Below, in pieces: positions 26,714-36,180 of a stretch of 44,716 bases of DNA (position 1 is its first letter; each line of letters opens with the position of its first letter). The notes under the pieces were generated by a model. It was not told where the DNA came from. It did not search any database and saw only the letters and a program-made list of their open reading frames with translations. The stretch is from Bacillus canaveralius (GTDB lineage: Bacteria; Bacillota; Bacilli; Bacillales; Cytobacillaceae), in the NCBI RefSeq assembly GCF_002860125.1, contig NZ_PGVA01000016.1:1-44716 (forward strand), given 5' to 3'. Both the position numbers and the translations under genes were made by a program.

Positions 26714-27760
26714 ATGACAAAAGTAGTCAATGAAACATTCTTAAAAGCGGCGTCGGGAGAAAAGACGGACTATGTACCCGTTTGGTATATGCGTCAGGCC
26801 GGCCGTTCCCAGCCTGAATATCGAGAACTGAAGGAAAAATATTCTCTATTTGAAATTACGCAACAGCCCGAATTATGTGCCTATGTCACGAGGCTGCCCG
26901 TTGAACAGTACAATGTCGATGCAGCCATACTATATAAGGATATAATGACCCCGCTGCCTGCGATTGGTGTCGATGTCGATATTAAAACGGGGGTTGGCCC
27001 GGTTATTTCCAATCCAATTCAATCGTTAGCGGACGTTGAAAAGCTCGGTGAAATTAATCCTGAGGAAGATGTCCCTTACGTTCTAGAAACGATTAAAATT
27101 CTCACGGAACAACAGTTGTCGGTACCGCTCATCGGTTTTGCCGGAGCACCTTTTACCATGGCCAGTTATATGATCGAAGGAGGACCTTCAAAAAATTATA
27201 ATAAAACAAAAGCCTTTATGTATGCCGAACCGAAAGCGTGGTTTGCCCTGATGGACAAGCTTGGTGAGATGGTGATTACATATGTCCGATCGCAAATCAA
27301 AGCCGGTGCCAAAGCGATTCAAATTTTTGACTCATGGGTTGGAGCTTTAAATGTAGAAGATTATCGTTATTTTATTAAGCCGGTCATGCAGAGGATTTTT
27401 TCTGCTTTAAAGGAAGAAAGAATGCCGCTTATTATGTTCGGAGTCGGTGCAAGCCATCTTGCCCTTGAATGGAACGACCTTCCTGTTGATGTAGTGGGAC
27501 TGGACTGGCGCCTTCCTATTCAAGAAGCGAGAAAAATCGGCATTACGAAAACTGTCCAGGGTAATCTCGATCCGGCAGTTTTGCTGGCACCGTGGCAAGT
27601 CGTAGAGGAAAAAGCGCAAGCGATCCTCGATGCTGGCATGGAACATCCGGGATATATCTTTAATCTCGGCCATGGAGTGTTTCCAGATGTAGATCCCGAG
27701 ACTTTAAAGCGTCTTACAGCCTTTGTACATGAATATTCAGCTGCAAAATTGAGCCGTTAG
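26714..27760 (+). CDS. hemE: Uroporphyrinogen III decarboxylase
   Basis: HemE removes four carboxyls from uroporphyrinogen III to give coproporphyrinogen III. The 348-residue product has [16 protein letters not shown] (about 22-37, active-site Arg), [16 protein letters not shown] (conserved Asp), [23 protein letters not shown] and [16 protein letters not shown] near the end. The ATG at 26714 gives the family N-terminus; a TTG (26708) and a GTG (26699) in frame are alternatives, and AAAGGTGG (26695-26702) is 11 bases from the ATG. It is the first gene of hemEHY. Upstream TTGACATTTAATGTCG around 26558-26573 contains an inverted repeat and a possible -35. Confidence 0.97.
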   Translation: MTKVVNETFLKAASGEKTDYVPVWYMRQAGRSQPEYRELKEKYSLFEITQQPELCAYVTRLPVEQYNVDAAILYKDIMTPLPAIGVDVDIKTGVGPVISNPIQSLADVEKLGEINPEEDVPYVLETIKILTEQQLSVPLIGFAGAPFTMASYMIEGGPSKNYNKTKAFMYAEPKAWFALMDKLGEMVITYVRSQIKAGAKAIQIFDSWVGALNVEDYRYFIKPVMQRIFSALKEERMPLIMFGVGASHLALEWNDLPVDVVGLDWRLPIQEARKIGITKTVQGNLDPAVLLAPWQVVEEKAQAILDAGMEHPGYIFNLGHGVFPDVDPETLKRLTAFVHEYSAAKLSR

Positions 27761-27849
27761 TCCTCATTTGTTAAGCGTTTCATTTGGTGATCGGAGCTTT
27801 TTTTGGCACAATAGAGGACTGTAGACTTATTTCTTAAGAGGTGGATAAC

Positions 27850-28782
27850 ATGGCAAAGAAAAAAATCGGCTTACTCGTGATGGCTTACGGAACCCCATAT
27901 AAAGAAGAAGATATTGAAAGATATTATACGCATATTCGCAGAGGAAGAAAACCATCCCCGGAGATGCTGGAGGATTTGCGGAGCAGGTACGAAGCAATCG
28001 GCGGCATATCTCCGCTGGCAAAAATTACGCTTGAGCAAGCGGAAAAGCTAGCGCAGCATTTAAATGAGATCCAAAATGAAATTGAATTTAAAATGTATAT
28101 AGGCTTAAAGCATATTGAACCTTTTATTGAAGATGCCGTAAAGCAAATGCATGAAGATGGAATTGAAGAAGCAGTAAGCATTGTGCTCGCTCCTCATTTT
28201 TCAACCTTCAGCATTAAGTCATATAACGGCCGCGCCAAGGAGGAAGCAGAAAAGCTTGGCGGCCCGCAGATTGTTTCCGTTGAAAGCTGGTATGATGAAC
28301 CGAAGTTCATTCAATATTGGTCAAGCAGAGTCAAGGAAACGTTTGAGCAGATGGCGGCTGAAGAACGGGACAAGGCCGTTTTAATTGTTTCCGCTCACAG
28401 CCTTCCTGAAAAGATTTTACAAATGGGTGATCCGTATCCAAATCAGCTTCAAAAGACAGCTGAAATGATTGCCGGGCAAGCAGGAGTTAAACATTATGAG
28501 GTGGGCTGGCAGAGTGCCGGCAACACACCGGAACCATGGCTTGGACCAGATGTCCAGGACTTAACGCGTGCACTTTACAACGAACACGGCTACAAAGCAT
28601 TTGTGTATGTTCCTGCCGGATTCGTTTCTGACCATTTGGAAGTGTTGTTTGATAACGATGTCGAATGTAAAATCGTGACTGAAGAAGTGGGGGCAAGCTA
28701 TTATCGCCCTGAAATGCCTAATGCGCAGCCTGAATTTATTGACGCGCTGGCAACGGTCGTACTGCATCATATTGGGAAATAA
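27850..28782 (+). CDS. hemH: Coproporphyrin III ferrochelatase
   Basis: A 310-residue HemH/CpfC enzyme that, in Gram-positive bacteria, inserts ferrous iron into coproporphyrin III. It starts [20 protein letters not shown]. The metal-site His183 is in [11 protein letters not shown] and Glu264 in DHLEVLFD, the same numbers as I recall for the B. subtilis enzyme. [16 protein letters not shown] is the conserved porphyrin-cleft segment. RBS AGAGGTGG fits the ATG at 27850; a GTG three codons earlier overlaps it. It is 89 bp behind hemE. Confidence 0.96.
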   Translation: MAKKKIGLLVMAYGTPYKEEDIERYYTHIRRGRKPSPEMLEDLRSRYEAIGGISPLAKITLEQAEKLAQHLNEIQNEIEFKMYIGLKHIEPFIEDAVKQMHEDGIEEAVSIVLAPHFSTFSIKSYNGRAKEEAEKLGGPQIVSVESWYDEPKFIQYWSSRVKETFEQMAAEERDKAVLIVSAHSLPEKILQMGDPYPNQLQKTAEMIAGQAGVKHYEVGWQSAGNTPEPWLGPDVQDLTRALYNEHGYKAFVYVPAGFVSDHLEVLFDNDVECKIVTEEVGASYYRPEMPNAQPEFIDALATVVLHHIGK

Positions 28783-28810
28783 CTTTATACGAAAAGAAGG
28801 CGATGTAATC

Positions 28811-30250
28811 GTGTTGCAAGGAAGAAAGAGGGTTGCTGTTATTGGCGGGGGAATCACCGGGCTCGCTGCTGCTTACTACCTGCAAAAGCAGGCAAGAGAG
28901 CAAAACATGGCAGTCGATGTCAACTTAATCGAGGCTTCCCACAGGCTTGGCGGGAAAATCCAGACAGTTGTAAGGGATGGATATGTGATTGAAAAGGGTC
29001 CGGATTCTTTTCTTGGCCGAAAGCAAAGTGCTTCAAGGCTTGCAAAAGAAGTGGGAATGGCTGATCAATTAATCAACAATTCCGCTGGAAAATCATATGT
29101 CCTTGTCAAGGAGAGGCTACATCCGATGCCGGGGGGTTCGATTATGGGAATTCCTACTGAGGTTGCCCCCTTTGTGACTACTGGCTTATTTTCGATCCCG
29201 GGAAAAATAAGAGCAGCAGCCGACTTTTTCTTGCCGCGCTCCAATCCTTCAGAGGACCAGTCCCTCGGTCAATTTTTCCGGCGCAGGCTCGGGGATGAGG
29301 TTGTTGAAAACTTAATCGAGCCTTTGTTGTCCGGGATTTATGCGGGTGATATTGACCGCTTGAGCCTAATGTCCACATTTCCGCAATTCTATGAGGTTGA
29401 GCAAAAATACCGGAGCCTGATTTTGGGAATGAAAAAGGCCACTCCAGCCAGGCCGAAAAATCCGAGCCAAAAAGGCAATGGACTGTTTTTAACCTTTTCT
29501 TCAGGATTACAGTCGTTTGTCGATGCTATTGAGTCGAAGCTTGAGCCTCGTTCAGTTTTAAAAGGGATGAGGGTTGAACAAATCATTCAAAAATCGGGCG
29601 GCTATGAGATCGAGCTTAATAATGGCGAGATCATTCTCGCCGACAGTATCATCTCGGCGGTTCCACACCAAGCCGTGCCGATGTTATTCCCTGGAAATGA
29701 CCTTTTTAGTGAATTAAAGGAGATGCCTTCCACGTCTGTAGCAACTGTTGCGATGGCATTCCCAAAAGAAGCGATAAAAAAGGATATTGAAGGCACGGGC
29801 TTTGTCGTTTCCCGGAACAGCGATTACACGATTACTGCCTGTACGTGGACGCATAAAAAATGGCCGCATTCGACCCCTGACGGAAAAGTGCTGCTCCGCT
29901 GTTATGTAGGGAGAGCAGGGGATGAAGCAGTTGTTGGCCTGTCAGATGACGAAATCATCAAAATTGTCCTCGAAGACTTAAACAAAACGATGGATATCAC
30001 TGCCGAACCGGAATTTTCAATTATTTCACGATGGAATAATTCAATGCCTCAATATACAGTTGGCCACAAACAAATGGTTGAAAAGATAAAGGAACAAATG
30101 CCTTCAGAATACCCAGGCATCTTCCTGGCCGGGAGCTCGTTCGAAGGCCTTGGTATCCCGGACTGTATTGACCAGGGCGAAGTAGCTGTCAAGATGGTCT
30201 TAGATTACTTAACCATTAATGAAGAAGCAACAACAGCTGTCAAATCTTAA
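28811..30250 (+). CDS. hemY: Coproporphyrinogen III oxidase HemY (CgoX)
   Basis: An FAD enzyme (479 residues) that oxidises coproporphyrinogen III to coproporphyrin III. The start chosen is GTG 28811, ten bases after AAGAAGG, giving MLQGRKRVAVIGGGITGLAAA with the FAD-binding GxGxxG. EKGPDSFLGRK and PLLSGIYAGDIDRLSL are family segments, and IFLAGSSFEGLGIPDCIDQG is the C-terminal FAD-contact motif. In-frame codons further upstream lie inside hemH and are rejected. With hemE and hemH it forms the coproporphyrin-dependent branch; the last enzyme (HemQ/ChdC) is outside the window. Confidence 0.95.
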   Translation: MLQGRKRVAVIGGGITGLAAAYYLQKQAREQNMAVDVNLIEASHRLGGKIQTVVRDGYVIEKGPDSFLGRKQSASRLAKEVGMADQLINNSAGKSYVLVKERLHPMPGGSIMGIPTEVAPFVTTGLFSIPGKIRAAADFFLPRSNPSEDQSLGQFFRRRLGDEVVENLIEPLLSGIYAGDIDRLSLMSTFPQFYEVEQKYRSLILGMKKATPARPKNPSQKGNGLFLTFSSGLQSFVDAIESKLEPRSVLKGMRVEQIIQKSGGYEIELNNGEIILADSIISAVPHQAVPMLFPGNDLFSELKEMPSTSVATVAMAFPKEAIKKDIEGTGFVVSRNSDYTITACTWTHKKWPHSTPDGKVLLRCYVGRAGDEAVVGLSDDEIIKIVLEDLNKTMDITAEPEFSIISRWNNSMPQYTVGHKQMVEKIKEQMPSEYPGIFLAGSSFEGLGIPDCIDQGEVAVKMVLDYLTINEEATTAVKS

Positions 30251-30305
30251 ACGAAATTCTGTCGTATCACAATTTTGTAATAATAGAGATTGCAAGCACT
30301 ATTGC

Positions 30306-30343
30306 TGAAAAAACCAGCCGCTCATCCTAACGGCTGGTTTTTT
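30306..30343 (+). terminator. Terminator of hemEHY
   Basis: AAAAACCAGCCG and CGGCTGGTTTTTT pair around CTCATCCTAA. It lies 56 bases past the hemY stop. Confidence 0.92.
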
Positions 30344-30394
30344 CGTTTATATGATATATTCCAAAATAGAAAGCTGGTAAATTATCTTAAACTA

Positions 30395-30529
30395 TTAAAT
30401 ATCGGTTACTCCCAAGCAATGGTCACATTTGTTACCGTAGCATTCATGTTGCTCGTCAATGGTTTTTCCGCATTCGGCACATTCTTTCGGCGGCAAATTT
30501 CTGAAGAATTCCATAATGTTAAAAAGCAT
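30395..30529 (-). CDS. yhfH: YhfH-family zinc-knuckle protein, 44 aa
   Basis: A 44-residue protein beginning MLFNIMEFFRNLPPKECAEC and ending HECYGNKCDHCLGVTDI. Its Cys pairs CAEC and CYGNKCDHC plus His make a small zinc-binding fold. The N-terminal FFRNLPPKxCAECG is the YhfH signature. The ATG at 30527-30529 follows GGAGG by nine bases; a longer in-frame extension has no RBS. It neighbours yhfI, as in B. subtilis. Function unknown. Confidence 0.85.
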   Translation of the reverse strand: MLFNIMEFFRNLPPKECAECGKTIDEQHECYGNKCDHCLGVTDI

Positions 30530-30744
30530 CGCTGTTAACCTCCAATTTTTAAAATAATCTGAATTTAACTCAATTGTATTATAACAGATGTTTTTTGTCA
30601 ACAACTGTTTCAATACAATTTAAAAAAAGAATAAAATAAGCAAAATGACTTATGTAATCTGTTGAACCGGGAAATGGAAAAGGGTAATGATTTTTTGGTA
30701 CTATGAAATAAGAAGCAATAAATCGTCATTAGGAGGCGTGTTCA

Positions 30745-31476
30745 GTGAAATTAACGGTAATCGGCTGCTGGGGAGGGTACCCGAAGATAAATGAAGCAAG
30801 TACAGGGTATTTACTTGAGGAGAACGGATTCAAGCTGCTAATCGATTGCGGCAGCGGCGTGCTTTCAAAGCTGCAAAATATCATCCAGCCGGAAGAAATA
30901 AATTCTGTGATCCTGTCGCATTATCATGCTGACCATATTGCAGATATTGGAGTTTTGCAGCATGCAAGATTAATTCAATCTTTCCTTGGTAAGAAAATGG
31001 ATGAGCTGCCTATCTATGCGCCTGAGTCTGAACAAGAATTTCCGAAGCTAACTCATAAAAACATCACCAACGGAGTCGAATATCATCCTGCTGAAGTGCT
31101 GACAGTTGGACCATTTAGCATCCGTTTTTTACGGACAGACCACCCGGTTCCATGCTATGCGATGCGGATTGAAACTGGTGGAAAAGTTTTTGTATATACC
31201 GCTGATACGTCATACAAACACGAATTGGAGCAGTTTAGTAAGGACGCAGACCTGCTCTTATGCGAGTGTAACTTTTACAAGGAACAGGATGGAAAAAATG
31301 CAGGCCACATGAACAGCCTTGATGCTGGAAAACTTGCGGCTGTAGCTAATGTTAAACGTCTGATCCTGACGCATCTGCCTCATTATGGCGATATTCAACG
31401 CCTCAAGGAAGAAGCAGCTGAGGTTTTCAATGGTCCGATTTTAGTAGCGTCGGAAAATCTGTCGATTACTTTATAG
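30745..31476 (+). CDS. yhfI: Metallo-beta-lactamase-fold hydrolase YhfI
   Basis: A 243-residue MBL-fold hydrolase of the RNase Z/phosphodiesterase-like group. The metal motif is SHYHADHIADIG (HxHxDH, about 59-70). YTADTSYKHEL gives the bridging Asp, LLCECNFYKEQDGKNAGHMNSL a ligand His and LILTHLPHYGD a last His. The start is a GTG with AGGAGGCG at good spacing; no ATG is nearby. It may act on cyclic nucleotides or RNA, as family members do. It sits 16 bp upstream of lplJ, so the two are probably co-transcribed. Confidence 0.88.
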   Translation: MKLTVIGCWGGYPKINEASTGYLLEENGFKLLIDCGSGVLSKLQNIIQPEEINSVILSHYHADHIADIGVLQHARLIQSFLGKKMDELPIYAPESEQEFPKLTHKNITNGVEYHPAEVLTVGPFSIRFLRTDHPVPCYAMRIETGGKVFVYTADTSYKHELEQFSKDADLLLCECNFYKEQDGKNAGHMNSLDAGKLAAVANVKRLILTHLPHYGDIQRLKEEAAEVFNGPILVASENLSITL

Positions 31477-31492
31477 AAGAGGAGACTTTGAC

Positions 31493-32482
31493 ATGTTATT
31501 TATCGATAACGAGGGAATTACAGATCCGCGCATTAACCTGGCGATCGAAGAATACGCTTTGAAAAATCTCGATATCAACGAGACATATTTGCTGTTTTAC
31601 ATAAACGAACCATCGATTATTATTGGCAAAAACCAGAATACGATCGAGGAAATCAATACGGAATATGTTGAGAGCAAAGGCATCCATGTCGTGCGCAGAT
31701 TGTCCGGGGGCGGGGCGGTTTATCATGACCTTGGCAATTTAAATTTCAGCTTTATAACAAAAGACGATGGCGAGAGCTTTCATAACTTTAAAAAGTTTAC
31801 AGAACCGGTCATTGCTGCCCTCCAGAAGCTCGGTGTAAATGCGGAGCTGAGCGGCCGTAATGATATTGTTGCGGAGGGCAGGAAAATTTCAGGCAACGCG
31901 CAATTTTCGACAAGGGGCAGAATGTTCAGCCACGGCACACTCCTGTTCAAATCTGAAATCGAGCATGTCGTTTCGGCATTGAATGTTAAAAAAGATAAGA
32001 TTGAATCAAAAGGAATTAAATCAATCCGCAGCAGGGTAGCCAATATTTCAGAGTTTTTAGCTGATCCAATTTCGATTGAGCAGTTTAAAGACCTGCTCCT
32101 GAAAAATATTTTCAGTAATGAGGAAGATATTCCACAATATAAATTGACGGAGGATGACTGGAAAAAAATCAATCAAATCTCGGAGGAGCGCTATAGGAAC
32201 TGGGATTGGAACTATGGGAAATCACCAAAGTTTAATCTCCAGCATTCACATCGCTTTCCAGTTGGACAAATTGATGTGAGACTGGAAGTGAATAAGGGCG
32301 GCATCGAAAACTGCAAAATCTATGGAGACTTCTTCGGAGTGGGTGACGTGTCAGAAATTGAAGACAAGCTTACGGGAATCAAGTATGGAAAATCAGACAT
32401 AGAGGCAGCCCTTGAGGGTGTAAACATCCAGCATTACTTCGGCAACATTTCAAAAGAAGACTTTGTTAACTTAGTATATTAA
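31493..32482 (+). CDS. lplJ: Lipoate-protein ligase
   Basis: A 329-residue LplA-type ligase that activates free lipoate with ATP and attaches it to E2/GcvH lipoyl domains. N-terminal domain motifs: NEPSIIIGKNQNTIEEIN, VVRRLSGGGAVYHDLGNLNF (lipoyl-AMP loop) and SGRNDIVAEGRKISGNAQ with the conserved Lys. ISEFL and a C-terminal accessory domain follow. B. subtilis LplJ has the same size and place. RBS AGAGGAG precedes the ATG. Confidence 0.94.
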   Translation: MLFIDNEGITDPRINLAIEEYALKNLDINETYLLFYINEPSIIIGKNQNTIEEINTEYVESKGIHVVRRLSGGGAVYHDLGNLNFSFITKDDGESFHNFKKFTEPVIAALQKLGVNAELSGRNDIVAEGRKISGNAQFSTRGRMFSHGTLLFKSEIEHVVSALNVKKDKIESKGIKSIRSRVANISEFLADPISIEQFKDLLLKNIFSNEEDIPQYKLTEDDWKKINQISEERYRNWDWNYGKSPKFNLQHSHRFPVGQIDVRLEVNKGGIENCKIYGDFFGVGDVSEIEDKLTGIKYGKSDIEAALEGVNIQHYFGNISKEDFVNLVY

Positions 32483-32488
32483 GAAAGC

Positions 32489-32517
32489 AGCAGTGTCCGC
32501 CTCAGGGCACTGTTTTT
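32489..32517 (+). terminator. Terminator of yhfI-lplJ
   Basis: CAGTGTCC and GGGCACTG (one mismatch) around GCCTCA, followed by TTTTT. Confidence 0.82.
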
Positions 32518-32581
32518 GTATGGAAAATTTTGAAAGATAAGTATGAAAGTTTGAAAATTTGGATTTGTACGACGATTAATC

Positions 32582-32610
32582 TTGAATAGGGAACTTTTTT
32601 TCAATATAAT
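32582..32610 (+). promoter_or_regulatory. Sigma-A promoter of lcfB
   Basis: TTGAAT (32582-32587), exactly 17 bases, then the consensus TATAAT (32605-32610). Transcription would start near 32617, just before the FadR-like operator. Confidence 0.75.
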
Positions 32611-32633
32611 TAATTTAGAAAATTTATGCCCAA

Positions 32634-32651
32634 AAAATGAATAACCATTCA
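32634..32651 (+). promoter_or_regulatory. FadR-like operator
   Basis: TGAATAACCATTCA (32638-32651) matches 13 of the last 14 positions of the B. subtilis FadR consensus TGAATGAMTANTCATTCA as I recall it. It is also a near-palindrome (AATGAAT / ATTCATT). It lies just after the expected start site of lcfB, so FadR would repress until long-chain acyl-CoA builds up. In B. subtilis lcfB is a FadR target. Confidence 0.65.
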
Positions 32652-32690
32652 TTTTTGGTTCGTATTTTTTTGAAAAGGGGAGGGGTTAAG

Positions 32691-34250
32691 TTGAATTTGT
32701 CAGATCAGCTTCATCACATTGCAAAGGTACTGGCGAGTAAACCTGCTTATTATTTTATGGACCAATCCAGTACATATGCCGAATTGGACGGGGCTGTCAC
32801 AAAATTTGCCTCGGGACTTGAAAAGCTTGGAGTTAAAAAAGGGGATCATATTGCACTGCTATTAGGCAATTCACCGTATTTTGTAATTAGCCTATACGGT
32901 GCACTTCGGCTTGGTGCCAAGGTTATTCCGATTAATCCAATTTATACACCGGATGAAATTGGTTATATTTTGAAAAATGGCGACGTTAAGGTCGTTGTTG
33001 CACTGGATCTTTTGCTTCCGCTTGCTGAAAAAATGCATCACAACCTGCCGGACGTGGAGCAATACATCGTCTGTGAAACTCCGCAAGGACAACAGGCGGG
33101 AACAGATGTAACAATCTTATCAGTATTCCCGAAATTGAAACCGTTTACAGAAGTGGTTGCTACAGGTGATCCTTCATTTGCCGGCCCAGATCTTCAGGAA
33201 GAGGATGTCGCTGTCATTCTGTATACATCAGGAACAACGGGTAAGCCGAAAGGTGCAATGCTAACTCATAAAAATCTTTACCGAAATGCAAAGGATAGCG
33301 GTGACTATCTGCGGATCAATGAGGATGACCGGGTTATTACCACTTTGCCAATGTTTCACGTCTTTTGTTTAACGGTAGCTTTGAATGCACCGCTCATGAA
33401 TGGCGCAACGATCTTAATTGATCCGAAATTCAGCCCGAAGGAGATTTTTCGTCTCGCCAGAAAATATCAACCAACTGTGTTTGCGGGCGTGCCAACGATG
33501 TATAATTTCCTCTTGCAGTATGAGGAAGGCAATCCTGATGACTTGAAGTCGCTCCGCTTATGCATTTCTGGTGGCGCTTCCATGCCTGTTGCCCTGCTAA
33601 AAAGCTTTGAGAATAAATTTAATGTCCTGTTGTCGGAGGGCTATGGTTTATCAGAAGCATCACCGGTGACATGCTTTAACCCGCTCGACCGTCCGCGCAA
33701 GCCCGGGTCTATTGGACAGTCTATTATGAATGTTGAAAACAAAGTCGTTAACGAACTCGGAGAAGAGGTTCCGGTTGGCGAAGTTGGCGAATTAATCGTC
33801 AGGGGCCCAAATGTAATGAAAGGCTACTATAAAATGCCTGAAGATACAGCAGTAACGATTCGTGACGGCTGGCTATACACCGGGGATTTAGCAAGGATGG
33901 ATGAAGAAGACTATTTTTATATCGTCGATCGCAAAAAGGACATGATTTTGGTCGGCGGCTATAATGTTTACCCGCGCGAAGTCGAAGAGGTTCTGTACAA
34001 TCATCCGGATGTAGTCGAGGTCGCCGTTGTAGGGATTCCGGATCCGAATTTAGGAGAAGCAGTGAAATGCTATGTTGTTTCAAAAAATCAGCAGCTGACT
34101 GAGAAGGACTTGTTTGAATATTGCAGTGAGCACCTTGCTAAATACAAAATCCCATCAGCAATCGTTTTTCTTGAGGAGCTTCCGAAAAACACAACCGGAA
34201 AAATTTTAAGAAGGGCACTCAAGAATCAAGAAGTCGCCTCATCCAGGTAA
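32691..34250 (+). CDS. lcfB: Long-chain fatty-acid-CoA ligase LcfB
   Basis: A 519-residue AMP-forming acyl-CoA synthetase, starting fatty-acid degradation. The start is TTG 32691 ([20 protein letters not shown]), with GGGAGGGG six bases before it. An in-frame ATG 54 bases upstream lies within the FadR-like operator and has no RBS. Motifs: [20 protein letters not shown] (P-loop), [27 protein letters not shown] and [19 protein letters not shown], and a late GKILRRAL with the catalytic Lys. Formerly yhfL. It ends with a terminator at 34273. Confidence 0.93.
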   Translation: MNLSDQLHHIAKVLASKPAYYFMDQSSTYAELDGAVTKFASGLEKLGVKKGDHIALLLGNSPYFVISLYGALRLGAKVIPINPIYTPDEIGYILKNGDVKVVVALDLLLPLAEKMHHNLPDVEQYIVCETPQGQQAGTDVTILSVFPKLKPFTEVVATGDPSFAGPDLQEEDVAVILYTSGTTGKPKGAMLTHKNLYRNAKDSGDYLRINEDDRVITTLPMFHVFCLTVALNAPLMNGATILIDPKFSPKEIFRLARKYQPTVFAGVPTMYNFLLQYEEGNPDDLKSLRLCISGGASMPVALLKSFENKFNVLLSEGYGLSEASPVTCFNPLDRPRKPGSIGQSIMNVENKVVNELGEEVPVGEVGELIVRGPNVMKGYYKMPEDTAVTIRDGWLYTGDLARMDEEDYFYIVDRKKDMILVGGYNVYPREVEEVLYNHPDVVEVAVVGIPDPNLGEAVKCYVVSKNQQLTEKDLFEYCSEHLAKYKIPSAIVFLEELPKNTTGKILRRALKNQEVASSR

Positions 34251-34272
34251 ATTGCAATTTTTAACAGGACAT

Positions 34273-34304
34273 AAAAGACCGAAATATCATGTTTTGGTCT
34301 TTTT
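34273..34304 (+). terminator. Terminator of lcfB
   Basis: AAAAGACCGAAA and TTTTGGTCTTTTT pair around ATATCATG-type loop bases, followed by T. Confidence 0.8.
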
Positions 34305-34375
34305 GTTGATTTATTCCATATCACCTTTTGTTATAATACGATTAGTTAATAAGCACTAAAAAATGGGGTATGAAA

Positions 34376-35137
34376 ATGATTGAACAAAATAGTCGGCTGC
34401 CGTTGTATGTTCAATTGAAGCTATCAATAATCAAGCAGATTGAGCAAGGCCTATATAAAAATGGGGATAAAATCCCGACTGAGCATGACCTTTCTGAAAA
34501 ATATAATATTAGTAGACCGACAGTCAGACAGGCTTTAGCGGAGCTTGTCCAAGAGGGGTATTTAGTGAAAAGAAGAGGCTTGGGCACCTATGTTTCCAAT
34601 CCTGTCATAATAGGTAATGCTTCAGTATTCCGCACCTTTGCAGAAGAAATGGAGATATTCGGATTCAACCATAGTGCCAAGTTAATTTCAAAGAAGGTAT
34701 ATCCCCCGCCAAAGGACTTGGCAGATACATTATCCATTGACCGGGGAGAAGAAGTGTTTGAGATTGTTCGTTTAAGGTATGCGAATAATAAGCCTTTGGC
34801 AATTCGGACTTCAATTATTCCTGTTAGAACATATCCCAACCTGTTGGAAGAGGATCTTGAGGTGCTGTATTCTTTATTTGCTCAAAAAGGGATTTTTCCT
34901 ACACGATCAAAACAAACATTTCAAGCTGTGCCAGCCACAAAAGCGGAAGCTGAATTATTGAACATTTCGGAAGGAATGCCTTTAATGTTATGGGATGGAC
35001 TTGTTTTTACAGACAATAACCAGCCTTTGGAAAAAGTGAAGGTTGTTTATCTCGGGTCTCATTTTCGCTTCGAAATTGACCAAACGAGAGAACAATCAAA
35101 TGTTCAATTTAATAGTCAAATAGACAAAAGGAGCTAG
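34376..35137 (+). CDS. GntR-family regulator (HutC/UTRA type)
   Basis: A 253-residue transcription factor. The N-terminal winged helix covers about 1-70 (LYVQLKLSIIKQIEQGLYK, IPTEHDLSEKYNISRPTVRQ, ALAELVQEGYLVKRRGLGTY). A UTRA effector-binding domain follows (about 80-240), with the HutC-type core EVFEIVRLRYANNKPLAIRT and a final PLEKVKVVYLGSHFRFEI. ATG 34376 is seven bases from GGGG; ATG 34370 is only one base away. It lies 215 bp upstream of the ABC-nitrilase-amidase operon, on the same strand, with its own terminator between, and is probably its regulator. Its ligand is probably related to the operon substrate. Confidence 0.85.
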   Translation: MIEQNSRLPLYVQLKLSIIKQIEQGLYKNGDKIPTEHDLSEKYNISRPTVRQALAELVQEGYLVKRRGLGTYVSNPVIIGNASVFRTFAEEMEIFGFNHSAKLISKKVYPPPKDLADTLSIDRGEEVFEIVRLRYANNKPLAIRTSIIPVRTYPNLLEEDLEVLYSLFAQKGIFPTRSKQTFQAVPATKAEAELLNISEGMPLMLWDGLVFTDNNQPLEKVKVVYLGSHFRFEIDQTREQSNVQFNSQIDKRS

Positions 35138-35176
35138 ACTAAAAAGCATAATACGCTTTTTGATCTTGCTCCTTTT
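35126..35176 (+). terminator. Terminator of the GntR gene
   Basis: AAAAGGAGC pairs with GCTCCTTTTT over a nested AAAAAGC/GCTTTTT hairpin; the outer arm includes the gene's stop codon. Seven or more T follow. Confidence 0.8.
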
Positions 35177-35196
35177 TTTATTTTTTCTAAAAAAAC

Positions 35197-35217
35197 CTTG
35201 TTAAATAATCTAACAAG
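35197..35217. promoter_or_regulatory. Candidate GntR operator
   Basis: A perfect inverted repeat: CTTGTTA (35197-35203) and TAACAAG (35211-35217) with a 7-base AT-rich spacer. It sits just upstream of the operon's -35. Size and symmetry fit a HutC-subfamily operator. No second full copy is seen before the GntR gene itself, though TTGTTA occurs near 34327. Confidence 0.6.
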
Positions 35218-35221
35218 ATTG

Positions 35222-35250
35222 TTTACGGCCTAAAAATAGAGACATATAAT
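35222..35250 (+). promoter_or_regulatory. Sigma-A-like promoter of the ABC-nitrilase-amidase operon
   Basis: TTTACG (35222-35227), 17 bases, TATAAT (35245-35250). The inverted repeat 35197-35217 lies five bases upstream. A leader of about 95 bases precedes the first gene. Confidence 0.6.
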
Positions 35251-35352
35251 TCAGTTTAAGTATTTAGAGTTGTTAGAAAACGTGACATGGCTTATGAGAA
35301 TTTTTTAATTTTAAGTTGTAAAGACATCATAACAAAATAAGGAGTGATAAGA

Positions 35353-36180
35353 ATGATGATAGTTAATTCTGCAAAAGCTGTTGAAAACTATACAAAGGAA
35401 GAACATGCCATTGAATTGCAAGGAATAAAGAAACATTTTGTTGATAAAGAGGATAATGTGATTCAGGTTATTAAAGATATCACACTTGATATTAAAGAAA
35501 AGGAGTTTATTAGTATTATTGGTCCGAGTGGCTGCGGAAAGAGTACTATGTTTAATATTATCTCTGGTCTCATGGAACCGTCGGCAGGACATGTAACGGT
35601 AAAGGGGGAAAATATTTCGAGTTCAACTGGTCATGTAGGTTATATGATGCAAAAAGATTTATTATTTCCCTGGCGCACAATCCTCGACAACGTTAGTCTC
35701 GGACTTGAGGTAAAGGGGAAAGCAAAGAAGGAACGTGAAGAAATTGGGTTGGCCTATTTGGCGAAATATGGACTTTCCGACTTTGCGAACGCCTATCCTT
35801 CCACATTATCGGGAGGAATGAGACAAAGGGTTGCACTCATTCGCACCCTGGCAATCGACCCCGACATTATTCTTTTGGATGAACCTTTTTCTGCTTTAGA
35901 CTATCAAACAAGATTAGTACTGGAAGAGGAAATACTGGGAATTTTAAGAGATTTCGGCAAAACAGCCGTTTTAATTACACATGATATAGGTGAAGCGATT
36001 GCGATGTCGGACCGGGTCGCCGTTATGACCCAAAGGCCGACTTCGGTAAAGAAAATCTATGAAGTGGGCCTTGCCAAAGAATACAGTTCCGCTATGAAGG
36101 CTAGATCCGATCATCGATATAATCATTTTTTTGAAAGTATTTGGGCCGATTTAGATATTCAAATTGGGAGGGAGTTATAA
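35353..36180 (+). CDS. NitT/TauT-type ABC transporter ATPase
   Basis: A 275-residue ATP-binding subunit of the nitrate/sulfonate/taurine group (SsuB, TauB, ThiZ relatives). Walker A GPSGCGKST, Q-loop YMMQKDLLFPWRT (the LLPW motif of this group), signature LSGGMRQRVALIRTLA, Walker B IILLDEPFSALD and H-loop LITHDIGEAIAMSDRV. ATG 35353 follows AAGGAG by eight bases. A second ATG follows at once. The stop overlaps the permease start by one base (TAATG). The group imports small anions or planar heterocycles, so substrate class alone cannot be fixed. Confidence 0.9.
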   Translation: MMIVNSAKAVENYTKEEHAIELQGIKKHFVDKEDNVIQVIKDITLDIKEKEFISIIGPSGCGKSTMFNIISGLMEPSAGHVTVKGENISSSTGHVGYMMQKDLLFPWRTILDNVSLGLEVKGKAKKEREEIGLAYLAKYGLSDFANAYPSTLSGGMRQRVALIRTLAIDPDIILLDEPFSALDYQTRLVLEEEILGILRDFGKTAVLITHDIGEAIAMSDRVAVMTQRPTSVKKIYEVGLAKEYSSAMKARSDHRYNHFFESIWADLDIQIGREL

